From Nepenthes gracilis (Eukaryota; Streptophyta; Magnoliopsida; Caryophyllales; Nepenthaceae), in NCBI GenBank assembly GCA_033239525.1, contig BSYO01000025.1, forward strand, positions 10,326,001 through 10,390,000: a stretch of 64,000 bases of DNA, read 5' to 3'. Numbering within the stretch: the stretch's first letter is position 1; every line of letters starts with the position of its first letter. The position numbers were made by a program, and so were the translations under genes. Below the pieces are notes generated by a model. It ran no database searches, was not told where the DNA came from, and saw only the letters and a program-made list of their open reading frames with translations. This document shows positions 36,616 through 47,599 of this stretch, piece by piece.

Positions 36616-37560
36616 TGATGAGTATGCCCAAGAGGAAGGAACGACCCAGATTCACAACGACTCACATGTGCATTTGGATGGTCAGTGCCAACCATTAACA
36701 GAACGAAAATCCAAGTTGGGTGGATAATAGGCTTTTAGAGACGGTCAACATTTCTGTTAATCGGAAGCGTCACAATAACCTAGCCTAAAAGCAAACCTTA
36801 TTTGAATCAAACCCAATTTGGCCCACACTATTGTCCACGACCAATAAAAGTCTTCTCTTCTAATTTTGCGCTTTTTCAAAAGGTAATCTCTACTATAACG
36901 ATCACTAGTAGATTTAGCACACGTCTTATGAGAAAGTGCAGTTTCTCTTTTTCTGTTTGTGGCAAATCCTGACAGTTACCAAACGTAGAAGGAAGGCAAT
37001 CAATCCATGAAGTCGTTACCGCCATTAAAACTCCACGTCAGGAAAGGAAGCAATCCCAATAGAGTATGGGAATCAAACCTTCATACGTAAGGAATGCCGC
37101 CCAACATCTCAGTTATAAAAACCCATGAAATCTTCACTCTATGGCACGTTCTTTTTTCTGCTAAAAATACTCTCATAAGCTCGCGCAGTGTTCTCGTTAT
37201 TCTAAAAACTCCCGCGCTTATAGAACTCCAACTCTCTCTCTGTTATCACGTTCCTTGTGAATACAGTGTTGAGAGATAACACTCTCCGGAAGTCTCAAAA
37301 AGCCTTTCGCGTCGATAGCAAAACCCCCATCACGAACACTCTTTACATTCTCATCACATTCATTTCCTTTACCTTTTTAAAATTCGAAAACCGATTACTG
37401 ACTTCAGCGTCAGAGTATTTTCGGTGGAACAACCTCCCACCGATACCCGACTTCTTATTTGTTATAGGGGTGTACAGGATTTAAATTCAGAGAAGAGATC
37501 TGGATTTAGACAATCAAATTGATCCAAACCTATTCAAAATTTTGATTTAGTGACGCATCA
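36616..37560 (+). mobile_element. Solo LTR related to the LTRs of element C
   Basis: A 945-bp block starts tgatgag and ends gacgcatca, like the C LTR ends. It shares in order the acggtcaac-type motifs, a ttataaaaaccc TATA at about 37113-37124, and the closing block with tattttcggtgg near 37415. No internal region is attached on either side. It sits between AT microsatellites, so no target duplication can be read with confidence. Confidence 0.75.
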
Positions 37561-37561
37561 A

Positions 37562-37592
<31 letters not shown>

Positions 37593-38300
37593 TTATATAT
37601 TTATTATTAATTTTTAAAATAATAATTATATAATATAATTATTATTAATTTTAATTAAATTTAATTTTTTAAAATAAAATAATTAAAGATTCCCCGGTTC
37701 GGCGGACCGTGCCGCGGCCGCCTGCCCGTTGGAATTTAATCCAACGGGCAGGGAGGGTTAGGCCCTCATTTTTTTTTCTTTTTTGTTTTTTGAAGTTTTT
37801 ATTTTTATATTGTTTTTCTTTCATAAAACTTTAATTTAATTATATTTTTTATGTTTGAAATTTTTAATAAAATTAATATACATAATTTTTACCATTTACT
37901 TTTAATTTAAAAAACTTTAAAAAATCAAAAATATATTTTAAAGATATATAATTATATAATTATCCTTTCATAAGTTTATAAAATATAATTCTATTTATAT
38001 AATAATATTTTAATAATATATAATTATAAAATTATTATTTTATAATTTTAAAAAAATATAATCTGACTTAAATAATATTATTATAAAATATATAATTATA
38101 AAATTATTAGTTGATATGGTTATGAAATATAAATATTAGTATGGGTATTTAACAACTAACAAAAGTTTAATTTATTTTATAATTAAATTTATTTATATTT
38201 TTAATTTTTTTATGAGTTAATATTTTATTAAATTAAATAAAAATATAAAAAAAAAAAATCCAAATGGGCCGGCTTTTCCAGCCCGTCGCATTGCCCGCAA
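37561..38300. other. AT-rich upstream region of the decarboxylase gene, with GC island
   Basis: It begins with an AT run followed by ttatatttatatttatat. A GC-rich island at about 37690-37760 stands out from its surroundings and holds the hairpin at 37721-37752. A second GC-rich spot lies at about 38266-38300. The rest is T/A runs with no gene. Confidence 0.5.
37721..37752. repeat. Perfect 13-bp inverted repeat (hairpin)
   Basis: The arms cctgcccgttgga and tccaacgggcagg are exact reverse complements around the 6-base loop atttaa. It lies about 550 bases upstream of the decarboxylase TATA box. It may be part of an old transposon end or a structured regulatory site; neither is proven. Confidence 0.8.
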
Positions 38301-38304
38301 AACC

Positions 38305-38313
38305 TCTATAAAA
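38305..38313 (+). promoter_or_regulatory. TATA box of the pyruvate decarboxylase gene
   Basis: tctataaaa lies 155 bases before the start codon. Transcription would begin about 30 bases downstream, giving a leader of roughly 130 bases. Confidence 0.7.
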
Positions 38314-38467
38314 CCCTGTTAATAGCTTCATCATTTCCCCAGTCTGAGCAAACCTTACATCAAAAACACAAACATCCAGCAATCATCTCGATACTTTACC
38401 CTAGAATTCGAATTCCGATTCTATCTCAGATCTATCGTCTCTGTTCCCGCTCGCTGCTTGTACAGAA

Positions 38468-38995
38468 ATGGACACCGAAATCGGATCAATGGACGCCTGT
38501 AAGCCGGCGACCACGGATATCTGCTGTCCATCCCGAAATGGCGGCGTCTCCGCCGTCCAGGGCTCGGTTGATCCCATAATCACTGGCGCATCGGAATGCA
38601 ATCTCGGCCGCCACTTGGCTCGACGGCTAGTCCAGATCGGCGTCAACGACGTCTTCTCCGTTCCTGGAGACTTCAACCTGACTCTCCTCGACTACCTCTT
38701 GGCCGAGCCGGGGCTGAACCTCGTCGGCTGCTGTAATGAGCTCAACGCCGGGTACGCTGCAGACGGCTACGCTCGCTCGCGCGGCGTCGGCGCCTGCGTC
38801 GTCACCTTCACCGTCGGCGGGTTGAGCGTGATCAACGCCATAGCCGGCGCTTATAGTGAGAACTTGCCTGTGATTTGTATTGTTGGCGGTCCGAACTCTA
38901 ATGACTATGGTGCGAATCGGATTCTTCATCATACTATTGGATTGCCTGATCTTAGCCAGGAAGTCCGCTGCTTTCAAACTGTCACCTGTTATCAA
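38468..38995 (+). CDS. PDC: Pyruvate decarboxylase, first coding exon
   Basis: The enzyme turns pyruvate into acetaldehyde and CO2 with thiamine diphosphate, the first step of ethanol fermentation in the cytosol under low oxygen. This exon encodes 176 residues, against about 600 for the full plant protein. It covers the variable N-terminus (1-36) and most of the N-terminal thiamine-diphosphate domain. Visible motifs are LGRHLARRLVQIGVNDVFSV, the cofactor-activating Glu91 in CCNELNAGYAADGYAR, and the catalytic His pair 154-155 in RILHHTIGLPD. The Met at 38468 is the first in frame and sits at the usual distance before the conserved core. The exon ends in TVTCYQ, the usual end of exon 1 in plant PDC genes, followed by the donor gtaag in phase 0. 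GC content is far above the surroundings. No stop or frameshift is seen. Exon 2 is not visible in the window, so the gene may be intact with a giant intron or may be broken. Confidence 0.93.
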
Positions 38996-39332
38996 GTAAG
39001 ACGTGAACTCCATCTTCTTTTACTTTTAGAAAATGCGTGAATTTTGTTATCAGCATTAATTTTGTTCTCTACTCTAATTTGTATGTGTTTGTATGTATAT
39101 ATTTTTCCCATTTCTTTTCCTCTTGATATATATGTATATGTATATATATGTATGTATGTACATATATATACATAAAATTTTGATTATACTTATTTTTTTT
39201 ATTTCTTCAATCAGCTGCATAAATTGACAAAATAAAAACTTTGTATAGTCAATTTGCATGTTTTATTCCCAAAATTCTTATTTAAAAAATAAAATATGTA
39301 TAATTAAAATATATAATTTAATTATATAATTT
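38996..39332 (+). other. Start of intron 1 of the decarboxylase gene
   Basis: The donor gtaag at 38996 opens T-rich sequence with TATG-type repeats at about 39125-39180. No acceptor followed by the expected next PDC exon is seen before element D begins at 39333. Confidence 0.7.
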
Positions 39333-39940
39333 TGTTGCAATTTCGGATCCAGATTAAATTAGAGATTGTTTGGTCACAATTCTTCTAATCCAAGACCTAC
39401 ACAACACCACGGAAAATAAGAAAATCAAAGGGCCAGATGAGGGTTTTCCCTAACTGGCTCTCCGACACTCAAGTCAATAAAATCCTTCTCTGATAAGAAT
39501 GGGAAGAAAAATAGTGTTTGACTTAAATATAGATTTTTATCAAGTGAAATGTGAGATGTCATTCTTTGTTCTTTTATGAGGAAAAGCCTTACTTTATTTA
39601 GATTGTTCACTCAGCTTTTAGTAAGGTTAGTTCATTTTAATTGCCAATAAGCAAGTTTTTCTTTGGCAAAAAAGAGGTCTCCTCATACCGAAGGATAGCA
39701 GCTTTCTTATATTCGTCCAAGGTAGTTTTTTCAACCTCATAACCGTTTTAGATAAGAATGGCTGATCGATTTTCGTAACTTAAAGTGATTATTACCGGTT
39801 TCATTAAAAATAAAATGTGGGGAGTTATCCGGAGTGTTCTTTGCCTACCTTTTGGGCTATAACTCCTGGGTCTCATTGATCCATATTGGGCTGCTATTAG
39901 TGGGTATTGTTATGGACTGTCCAAATGATAATACCCATCA
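39333..39940 (-). repeat. 3' LTR of element D
   Basis: 608 bp. The last 320 bases (from about 39620) are clearly homologous to 45730-46052, from taaggttagttcatttt to gataataccca. The first 285 bases do not match the other LTR. The left end, tgttgcaatttcggatcc, resembles the inner LTR end of element A. Confidence 0.7.
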
Positions 39941-40079
39941 TTAGCTCCCCATGCCAGAAGATTAAGATTTTTTCATCTGGCATGCCTTTTTGATGGAACA
40001 TATTCCTTGTTCTATATGTCTGTTTTTTAGTTTAAAGGTATACGATCTTAATCTTGCCAGTATGAAATTACTTCAACTT

Positions 40080-40330
40080 TTTATCATTTCGAATTTTATC
40101 ATTTTGGATTTTATCACTCCGAATTTTTTGTCACTTTGGATTTTTAATCACTCCGCATTTTGTGACTCCGGATTTTATTAACTCTGGCCATGTGGCCATT
40201 TTGGCTTTTAGCCATTCCGGATTGTCTCTCACTTCAAATCTTTGCTCATTTAAATTTTTTTTTTTACTTCAGATTTTTAGTCACTCTGGATTTTATGACT
40301 CTGGATTTTTATCAATCCGATTTGAACTAA
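40080..40330. repeat. Degenerate ~18-20-bp tandem repeat in element D
   Basis: About a dozen units built on tcactccggatttt with small length changes run between the 3' LTR and the antisense gene. Element C carries longer repeats in the matching place. Confidence 0.7.
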
Positions 40331-40632
40331 CTTGATAAATGCCGAAGTGAATAATCACTAGATCTGGGAGACCATTTGTTCTGACATAGACCTCATCCAG
40401 CTTACCATGCATCAATCACTAGGTAATGTCTTCTCTGTCGCCTCCGTTTGTTATGATGTACAACTAATGAAGGATTGACACGTGTTCCTTTAATAATGAC
40501 TTTCTAATTCTCAAAATGGGTTTTTAAACGCAACCCTTCAAATTCAAAAAGATTTATCTGGATTTTCTCACATCTTTCTGCATTCTTCCTTTCTTCCTCT
40601 CGCATTCTCTTCTTTCAATATTCACTTCAATA

Positions 40633-42590
40633 GTGCCCAAGGTTGAGTCAACAAAATCGGTTCTCACGTCTAAAGAAGTAGAGAACATTATTTCCCAATA
40701 CAAGATTCCAAGAACTGATTTGTTCTTGATTCTATCTGAAGACGACAAAGCGTGTTCTCCTCTGGACGGTTTCATCACCGTGTATGAAGCCCATCTTAAA
40801 AGTGGCCTTCGTTTTCCTGCGGCACCTGAACTGCGCACCATTTTCGCTGATCTCAGTGTATCCATCGCTCGTTATCATGCAAATACCGCGGGGTATTTCT
40901 GCAATCTCTGTATATTTTTTTGCCTCCGTGGTATGACCCTAAATACCACGACTGTTAAAGCCTTATTCAAATTTTGCCAGAACGGGGACTAAATTTCCTT
41001 ATCTCCCTATGAATTGAACATAAGTGGGGTCACTTGTGAGACGGTAAAAAAGTGAAAAGATCGCTTTTTCTTTCTAGCCATTCCACAATTAGATATCCCC
41101 AACGTATGGGCCAAAATACCCGAATCTTTTTCTGGTAGAGTTTCTTTTGAAGAAGAAGAGTCAGCGAAACCCCTGATTGAAATGATTAGAATGAATATGG
41201 AATCGTTTAGTGATAAGGATCGTCTATTCTCCCCTAAAATTTTTACACTTGCTAAATGGGAGCCCCAAGTTAAAAGGATCGGGACATCAGACTCATCACC
41301 TAGACGTCCCAAGAGGAAAATAAAAAATACTGTACCAAAGGAGCGTAAACGCCGAACTGTGTCACCAAACCCATCGTCTTCCTTTGCCGAAGTTGGCCTT
41401 CCTATACCTGAAAGATTAAAGAAAATAGGCAGTTCGTTCCTTGCTCTTCTTGACCAGTCACAGGAGGAAAATCCTCTTATTGGGTATTCGAAAAATATTG
41501 AGCCCACGATTTTTCCTGTTGAAGCTTCTTTGGGACCGGAGTCCCTTGATACTGTTGGAGTCATTGAGACTTGTGGTCCGTCCTTAGCAGTAGATGAATC
41601 CATCTTGACTCAAGAAGACACAATCGTTGCAGAAAGATCTTGTGCTGAAGAGAGGGTAGTTGGCCCATCCAATGATTTGACTCCGATCCCAAAGGAGTCC
41701 TCTATTGGTCCGATCGGTTTCAATATTGGTACAGTAATGACCGGAGTATAAGGGCCTGTTAGAGAAACTTTTACGCCGACTGTGTCTATTCCATCTCTCG
41801 CTCAAAATCCAAGAGTTGACTGGCAGGAGAGAGAGTTGACCCCTTCGTTAAATCCAATGGCCTCTTCTCCTCATCGAAGTCCATCAACCCCAAGACCGGA
41901 GCAAGTATACACTCCTGCTTCTTCATCTCGTGTAATATCCTAGATTTTTTTGGGTTCGTGACATCTCGGTTGCCTTTGAAAATTGCAACTTAGAAAGCTC
42001 GTTATATTACGGTAATTTTTCGGACAAAACTTTACCTTTTGCTGATTACAAAATATTCTTACTTTGTTTCATATGTTTTTTGGCATACTGAGAAAATGAG
42101 TAAATTTTTAAACATTTGTCTACTCCAACGTGATATGAAGATCGAGCAACTTGAGAAAGAACTCCAAGGATTGGAGCAAATACGTGTTGATCCCTCTGTT
42201 CTTGAAAAGATGAAAAATCAGGTTAGCATTACCGCTGTACAAATTGAATCATTTCAAAAACGGGTTTCTAGCCTTGAGTTGGAGCTGTAGAAGACTAAAG
42301 ATGCTTTGAAGTTAGCCAAGCAACATGTATCTAATCTCAGGGGTGACAATACTTTGTTAGGAGTAGAACTGATGGTCCGACTCAAACCAGAAGAAGTTCG
42401 TCCGACTTTGAATGCTAGATTCTTGGATGGCATCCTTTTATACCGGCAAATTGCCCTCATTTTAGATCCTCAATTCCCAACCGACTTTTTTAATCCTAGG
42501 AATATGGGTGCTCAGCTTAGATCGAGCCTAATTGACTTTTTTGAATCTAGTGGATCTTCGATGCCACCTCCGGCAAGCCCCCAACATTAG
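40633..42590 (+). pseudogene. Antisense extra gene of Tat element D (Transposase_28-like)
   Basis: Better preserved than the copy in A. The N-terminal block reads ITVYEAHLKSGLRFPAAPE and ARYHANTAGYFCNLCIFF (Transposase_28-like). After a frame change near 40990 comes KDRFFFLAIPQLD near 41060, preceded by a TGA where Trp is expected. A lysine/arginine-rich and then acidic linker follows (41182-41751). A coiled coil lies at about 42130-42360 (KIEQLEKELQGLEQ) and the C-terminus reads FPTDFFNPRN and SLIDFFESSGS. A candidate intron spans 41932-42092: gtaata donor, a ctgat branch-like string, then a T-rich tract before AG. The gene runs against pol of the same element. No function is established. 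Two pieces are open for 119 and 189 codons, so decay is recent or slow. Confidence 0.8.
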
Positions 42591-42872
42591 TTTTATTTTT
42601 CTCTTTTCCTTGTATTGATCACAGAAAAAATGTACTACATATTAACTCAATACTATGTAACCAAATCATTGGTTTTTATTGAAAAAACTTCTTTAAATGC
42701 ATTGCATTACATGTTCTAGGCACCAATTTTCTATTTGAGGTGCATAACTTATAGGCACCATTTCTGAGTACAATAGAAACAATAAATGGGCATTTATTCC
42801 TATTAGCAATTTTACCAATTACTTGTATACTCCTTAGGACTAAGTCTCCTACATTAAATTATCGTACCTTCG
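42591..42872. other. Short spacer between convergent genes of element D
   Basis: AT-rich. It includes the last part of the antisense gene's 3' end and the end of the integrase C-terminal domain; two to three hundred bases without a clear domain. Confidence 0.5.
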
Positions 42873-44000
42873 TCATCTTGTTATAATATCGCGCAATCCT
42901 TTTGCTGGTATGCGGCTGTCCGTACTGCTGGTTGCTTCCCGAGATTCCTCCAATGGATCAAGATGTTCTCTAAGTCGCTGGGTATTGCTTTGTGAATCAA
43001 AATTCTCTATTCGGAGGTTGAGTAATCCAACTTCTATTGGAATTACGGTTTCAATACCGAAGTATAAGCTGAATAGTGTTTCCTGCGTTGGTTCTTTAGG
43101 AGTCGTCCGGCAGGACCATAGCACTGAGGATAACTCATCTGTCCAAGAGCCCCCAACATCCTCTAGTTTAGTTTTCAGCCCATCTAACAACGTCCGATTG
43201 GTAACCTCTACTTGACCATTTGATTGTGGGTAGGCGATTGAGGTATGTGCCAACCGAATCCATAAATTTGTACAATACTTTGTGAAGTATTTTCCAGTGA
43301 ATTTGGTTCATTTATTGGTGACTATTACTTCTGAAATCCCAAATCAGCAGATAATATTTTTTCGTACAAACTCCGTTACATTATACTCAATTATCTTTGT
43401 TAAGGGAGAAGTTTCAACCCACTTGGTAAAATAATCAATTCCCACGATGATAAATTTTCTTTGTCCAACTGCTACTGGCAAAGGTCCAAGTATGTCCAGC
43501 CTCTACTGTGCAAACGACCATGGAGTTTGTAAGGATTTTAACTTGGTTGGGGGTACATGAGGCATGCTACCATGTTTTTGACAGTTGTTGTATCTTTTGA
43601 CGAAGTCAGCGACGTCCTTTTTCATGGTCGGCTAACAATAGCCTTGTTGTATTAATTTGATAGCCAAATTCTTTTCTCCTATGTGGGATCCACATATCCC
43701 AACGTGAATCTCGCTTAATGCGTAATCTGCTTCTTCCAGTGTGAGACATCTTAAATATGGGATCGAGTATCCATGACGATACATTTTCCCATCTAAGAAT
43801 GTGTACCATCTGGTGATTTTCTTAATGCGCTTAGCTTTGTCCTGGTTTTTTGGCGTGATCCCATCAGTGATATATTGATAATAAAGAGGCATCCAGTTCT
43901 TGTTGTTGGTGACTTGTAAAATTTTCTGATCAATTTTCTTAATACTTGGTGCAGTCAGGATTTCCCGCATACTCCGGGAATATTGCTCCGGATTCTCTAT
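42873..44000 (-). pseudogene. Integrase of Tat element D
   Basis: On the - strand the zinc domain reads LSEIHVGICGSHIGEKNLA, keeping both histidines, near 43690-43740. The core reads NGQVEVTNRTLLDGLKTKLE (catalytic Glu) at about 43160-43220. The middle, with the two Asp positions, is at about 43300-43460 in broken frames (ITKW-like residues for the FTKW box). The C-terminal part reads to 42873. It is closely similar to the integrases of C and A. Confidence 0.8.
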
Positions 44001-44940
44001 GGCTGCCGCTTTCGCTAATTGATCGGCCCTTCCATTCTCCGTTCTTAAAATATGTGTTTCATCTATTTTGTCAATGTCATGAAAAAGGGCTCTTACTTTT
44101 GCAAGATACTTTGCTAAATATGGACTTGACACTTCAAAATTCCCTTGAACTTGGTTAACCATCGGTTTGGAATCACTATAAATGGCAATATGCTTTACTG
44201 AACATTCTTTGGCCAGCCGCAATCCAACCAATAAAGCCTCATACTCAGTTACATTATTTGTCGTTGGGAATGAGAGTATTAGTGAATAACATATCTATAT
44301 ACCTTCCGGAGTTCTTAATACCACTCCAATTCCATTGCCTGATTGTGTTGATGACCCGTCAACGTGTACTATCCAGACAGCAAATAATTTAGTCCGACCA
44401 ATATCTTGACTTTCTATCTCAATGTTTGGAGTTAAAACCGAAGTTTCGACTACAAAGTCAACAAATGCTTGCCTTTTGATGAACGATCTTGGCTTATATT
44501 CTATGTTGAATTCTCCCATTTTAATTACCCAATTAACCAATCGTCCAGAATCATTAAGTTTTTATAATATTTCCTTGAGGGGCTGATCAGTGAGGGTGAT
44601 TATCTTATGAGCCTGAAAGTATGGCCTCAATTTTTTTGCAGAGTAAACAAGCGCCAATACTACCTTTTCAGTATGTGTGTAATGGCTTTCTATGTCGGAT
44701 AAAGTTTTACTAACGTAGTAAATTGGCCGTTACACATCTGCTTGCTGCTGGATCAAGACCGAATTTAATGCTATATCAGAAACTATCAGAAATAAAAATA
44801 ACTCTTCTCCTCCTTGTTGTAACGTTAGGAGAGGAGGGCTAGGTAAATACTCCTTTAATTCTTGAAAGGTAGCCTGACATTCTTCCATCCATTGAAAACC
44901 ATTAGTTTTTGTTCCCCTTAAGATTCTGAAGAATAGAAAG
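44001..44940 (-). pseudogene. Second RNase H and RNase H of Tat element D
   Basis: The second RNase H opens with VHVDGSSTQSGNGIGVVLRT (44295-44400). It continues with VGLRLAKECSVKHIAIYSDS and MVNQVQGNFEVSS (44100-44231) and ends with NGRADQLAKAAA near 44020. The linker FIKRQAFVDFVVETS lies at about 44430-44480. The first RNase H lies at about 44540-44940 in broken frames. Confidence 0.8.
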
Positions 44941-45475
44941 TATTTTTCTGCAAATTTAGATAAGAATTGAGAAAGTGTTGCGAGCTTTCTTGTGAACCGT
45001 TAAACTTCTTTAATGGTTTTGGGTGGGTTCATGTGTGCAATCGCATTTATCTTTTCAGGATTAGCCTCAATTCCTCGCCTTGAGACTATAAATCCTAAAA
45101 ATTTGTCCGAAAATACTCTAAAAATGCACTTACTTGGATTCAATTTTATGCGGTGTTTCTGGAGCACTTCGAAGGCCTCTTCTAAATCCATGATATGATC
45201 GCCAACGACTTTACTCTTAACAAACATATCATCCACGTATACTTTCATGTTCCAACTGATTTGGGTTTTGAACATTTTATTTACTAACCGTTGATATGTG
45301 GCGCCCGCATTCTTCAAGTTGAACAGCATTATTTTGTAACAATATGCTCCATAGTCAATCATAAAAGAGGTATGTTCTTCATCCTCTGGACACATACTAA
45401 TCTGGTTGTAACCAGAGTATGCATCCATGAAGCTGAGTAACTTATGACCGGACGTGGAGTGTACCAACAAGTCAA
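44941..45475 (-). pseudogene. Reverse transcriptase fragment of Tat element D
   Basis: A 156-codon open frame (45000-45470) reads SGHKLLSFMDAYSGYNQI, then LKNAGATYQRLVNKMFK, then the catalytic MKVYVDDMFVKSKVVGD and LNPSKCIFRV. It starts in the middle of RT. The fingers, protease and gag are deleted, and LTR-like sequence begins 5 bases further right. Confidence 0.87.
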
Positions 45476-45477
45476 TT

Positions 45478-46052
45478 CATGACAAAGAAAAGTTGTCTCT
45501 TGGTCCAATCATCTAGATTGGACCTTAGGCCCAATCGGCCCTCTAATCGAGATCGGCCCCTGCTTCTTTCTCTAGAAGATATCCTCTCTTGGTCAGAAAT
45601 CTACTGCATTTGTCTAGCTGACCTCCTTTTCCACTTATTCCTTATGGAAATAAGAATATGTGTTGCCGAAGAATGGGCGTCTGTTTTTGGACGACTCATC
45701 TGTTCACGTATGGTCTGAAGGGCTTCAGACATAGTAAGGTTAGTTCATTTTAATTGCCAGTAGGCAAGTTTTTCTCTGGCCTTAAAGAGGTCTCCTCATA
45801 CTGAAGAATAGCTGCTTTCTTATATTCGTCCAGGGCAATTTTTCCAACCTTGTAGCCGGTTTAGATAAGAACGGTTGATTGTTTTCTCTAACTTCAAGTG
45901 GCTATTATCGGTTTCATTGAAAATAAAACGTGGGGAGTTATCTGGAGTGTTCCTTCCTACCTTTTGGGCTGTAACTCCTGGGCTTTATTCATCTATATTA
46001 GACTGCTATTAGTGGGTCTTGTTATGCACCGTCCAAATGATAATACCCAACA
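45478..46052 (-). repeat. 5' LTR of element D, partial
   Basis: The part from about 45730 to 46052 matches 39620-39940. It ends acccaaca (LTR start TGTTGGG on the - strand). The part at 45478-45728 has no match to the other LTR. It may be LTR sequence lost or replaced in the left copy, or filler at the deletion junction. The small open frame 45479-45718 has no recognisable product. Confidence 0.65.
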
Positions 46053-46057
46053 AAGTT

Positions 46058-46471
46058 AAACAAAAAATTACTAAAAATTAACAAAAACTAAATAAAAATA
46101 AAAAAATAAAATTCAGTGTTTTTCAATACTCTGGCACAATTCTGTTCTTTTATTATTTTAATTAGTGTTATGTTTAACTAACTAGTGAATTCAATTCAGT
46201 ATCTGATATTATGATATAAATATGATAAAATTGGGTCCTAACAAATTAGTTTAGACTTGGCTAACAAGATGGTGAGTAGTGATTCGCTACGCTAATGTTG
46301 GACAAATGAGAGGCCATTGGAGAAGATGACAAAGCTTTAGTAAGAATATTTGCTAGCTGAGCATGGGCAAGCTTGAATGCTGCTTTCTTAAATCCTGTCT
46401 CAAATTAGCTGAATGTGCTTTGCATGCTTGTCGAAGATAGAATTGACTGCAATATGATAAGCAGTCTGATT
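46058..46471 (-). pseudogene. Copia element G: RNase H end and start of 3' LTR
   Basis: On the - strand from 46471 it reads NQTAYHIAVNSIFDKHAKH, the copia RNase H tail after the DNQ motif. In another frame it continues HAQLANILTKAL and NHYSPSC near the C-terminus. A TGTTAG LTR start (on the - strand) lies at about 46239, and AT-rich LTR-like sequence continues to the edge of element D. The left side continues, if at all, beyond D. Confidence 0.7.
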
Positions 46472-46987
46472 TATAAGATTTTTTTATTGAGATAAAAAAT
46501 ATTAAATCTGAAAATATTTATTATTATATTTTTTACTAATTAGCTATACATATATATATATATATATATATATGAATCTATAATTATCAAACTTTTTTAT
46601 ATTACAACGAAATCGTTCTTATCCCGAAGAATCGAAAGATGATTTCTCTCTCGTTTCTCTCCTTTCAATTCATAAAGACTTTATGCAAATTTATACATTC
46701 TAAAATGATGACTATAGACGTCTTTTTATAGAATAAGATGAAATTATTTTTAAATTACCAAAACACCTCTCTTTCCACTCAAAGAATATCTTGAATAGAT
46801 ATATTTATTAAAAAATAATACATATTATTTTCATTAAAGGATATATCTTAAATAGGTATATCCTTTAAAAAAATTTTTAAATTAATAATTAATACATATC
46901 TAAATTAATTATAAATAAAATTATATTATTTGATCATAATTTAATAAATCAATAAATTATATACTTTGTCATGTATAATATTTCTCA
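46472..46987 (-). repeat. 3' LTR of copia element F
   Basis: Left edge tataag and right edge ctca on the + strand. It aligns with 61941-62450 through the shared block around tcgaagaatcg-type sequence (46640 and 62090) and ttttatagaatgag-type sequence (46710 and 62190). Confidence 0.78.
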
Positions 46988-47599
46988 AATTGTTTTATTT
47001 GGCTCATGTGATAATAATATTTAATGAAATGAATAAATAAATTTTAAGTGAGTAGCATTACAATCCTTTAATAATTTATATATTATAATGCTATAATCAC
47101 GTAATCAATAAATATAAGTCGTGACGATTCTATATTATTATGTAATATGGTTCCTTTCATGTATCACAATACTTGTGAATCACATGACTAGTATCTTAAG
47201 TAAGAAATATTAACATGGTTTAACAATAATGTCTTAGTGTAAAATTATTCTCGTTATCATTAATCCAAAATGTTAAGTTCAAATAATATGAAAAAACATG
47301 AGATAATAAAAATAAATTATACGAAATTTCGAATGTTAAGAGTAATAATATAATTTATAATTATATTATGGGTAGCATTAAAGATCCGTACAATCAATAT
47401 GATCCATAAATATATTTTGTGGTAAACTTTTAATTAATGAACTTGCAATTATAAGTTTGATTCTGATATAATCATTGATATTTTTTATTTTTAAATTTTA
47501 CTTTTAATGATAAAATATTTAATTTTTATATACTTATCACCCTTTGAATATTAATTTTTCTTCAAGAAGAAAATTATTGTAAAAATATCAAAATAAATT
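46988..47599. other. 3' noncoding part of copia element F
   Basis: AT-rich sequence between the 3' LTR and the RNase H remnant. No gene or clear repeat is recognised. Confidence 0.5.

Larger units (their letters stand above)
39333..46052 (-). mobile_element. Internally deleted Tat-lineage element D with antisense gene
   Basis: It lies antisense to the decarboxylase. On the - strand it has a partial 5' LTR (45478-46052), then RT directly, RNase H, second RNase H and integrase (42873-45475), then the 3' LTR (39333-39940). The antisense gene occupies 40633-42590 on the + strand. Gag and protease are missing: the RT frame ends at about 45475 against LTR-like sequence. The flanks aattt (39328-39332) and aagtt (46053-46057) fit a 5-bp target duplication with one change. 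Confidence 0.78.

Noticed and set aside
38627..39013. 128-residue frame on the - strand
   Set aside because: Shadow of the decarboxylase exon; the + strand frame has the enzyme motifs.
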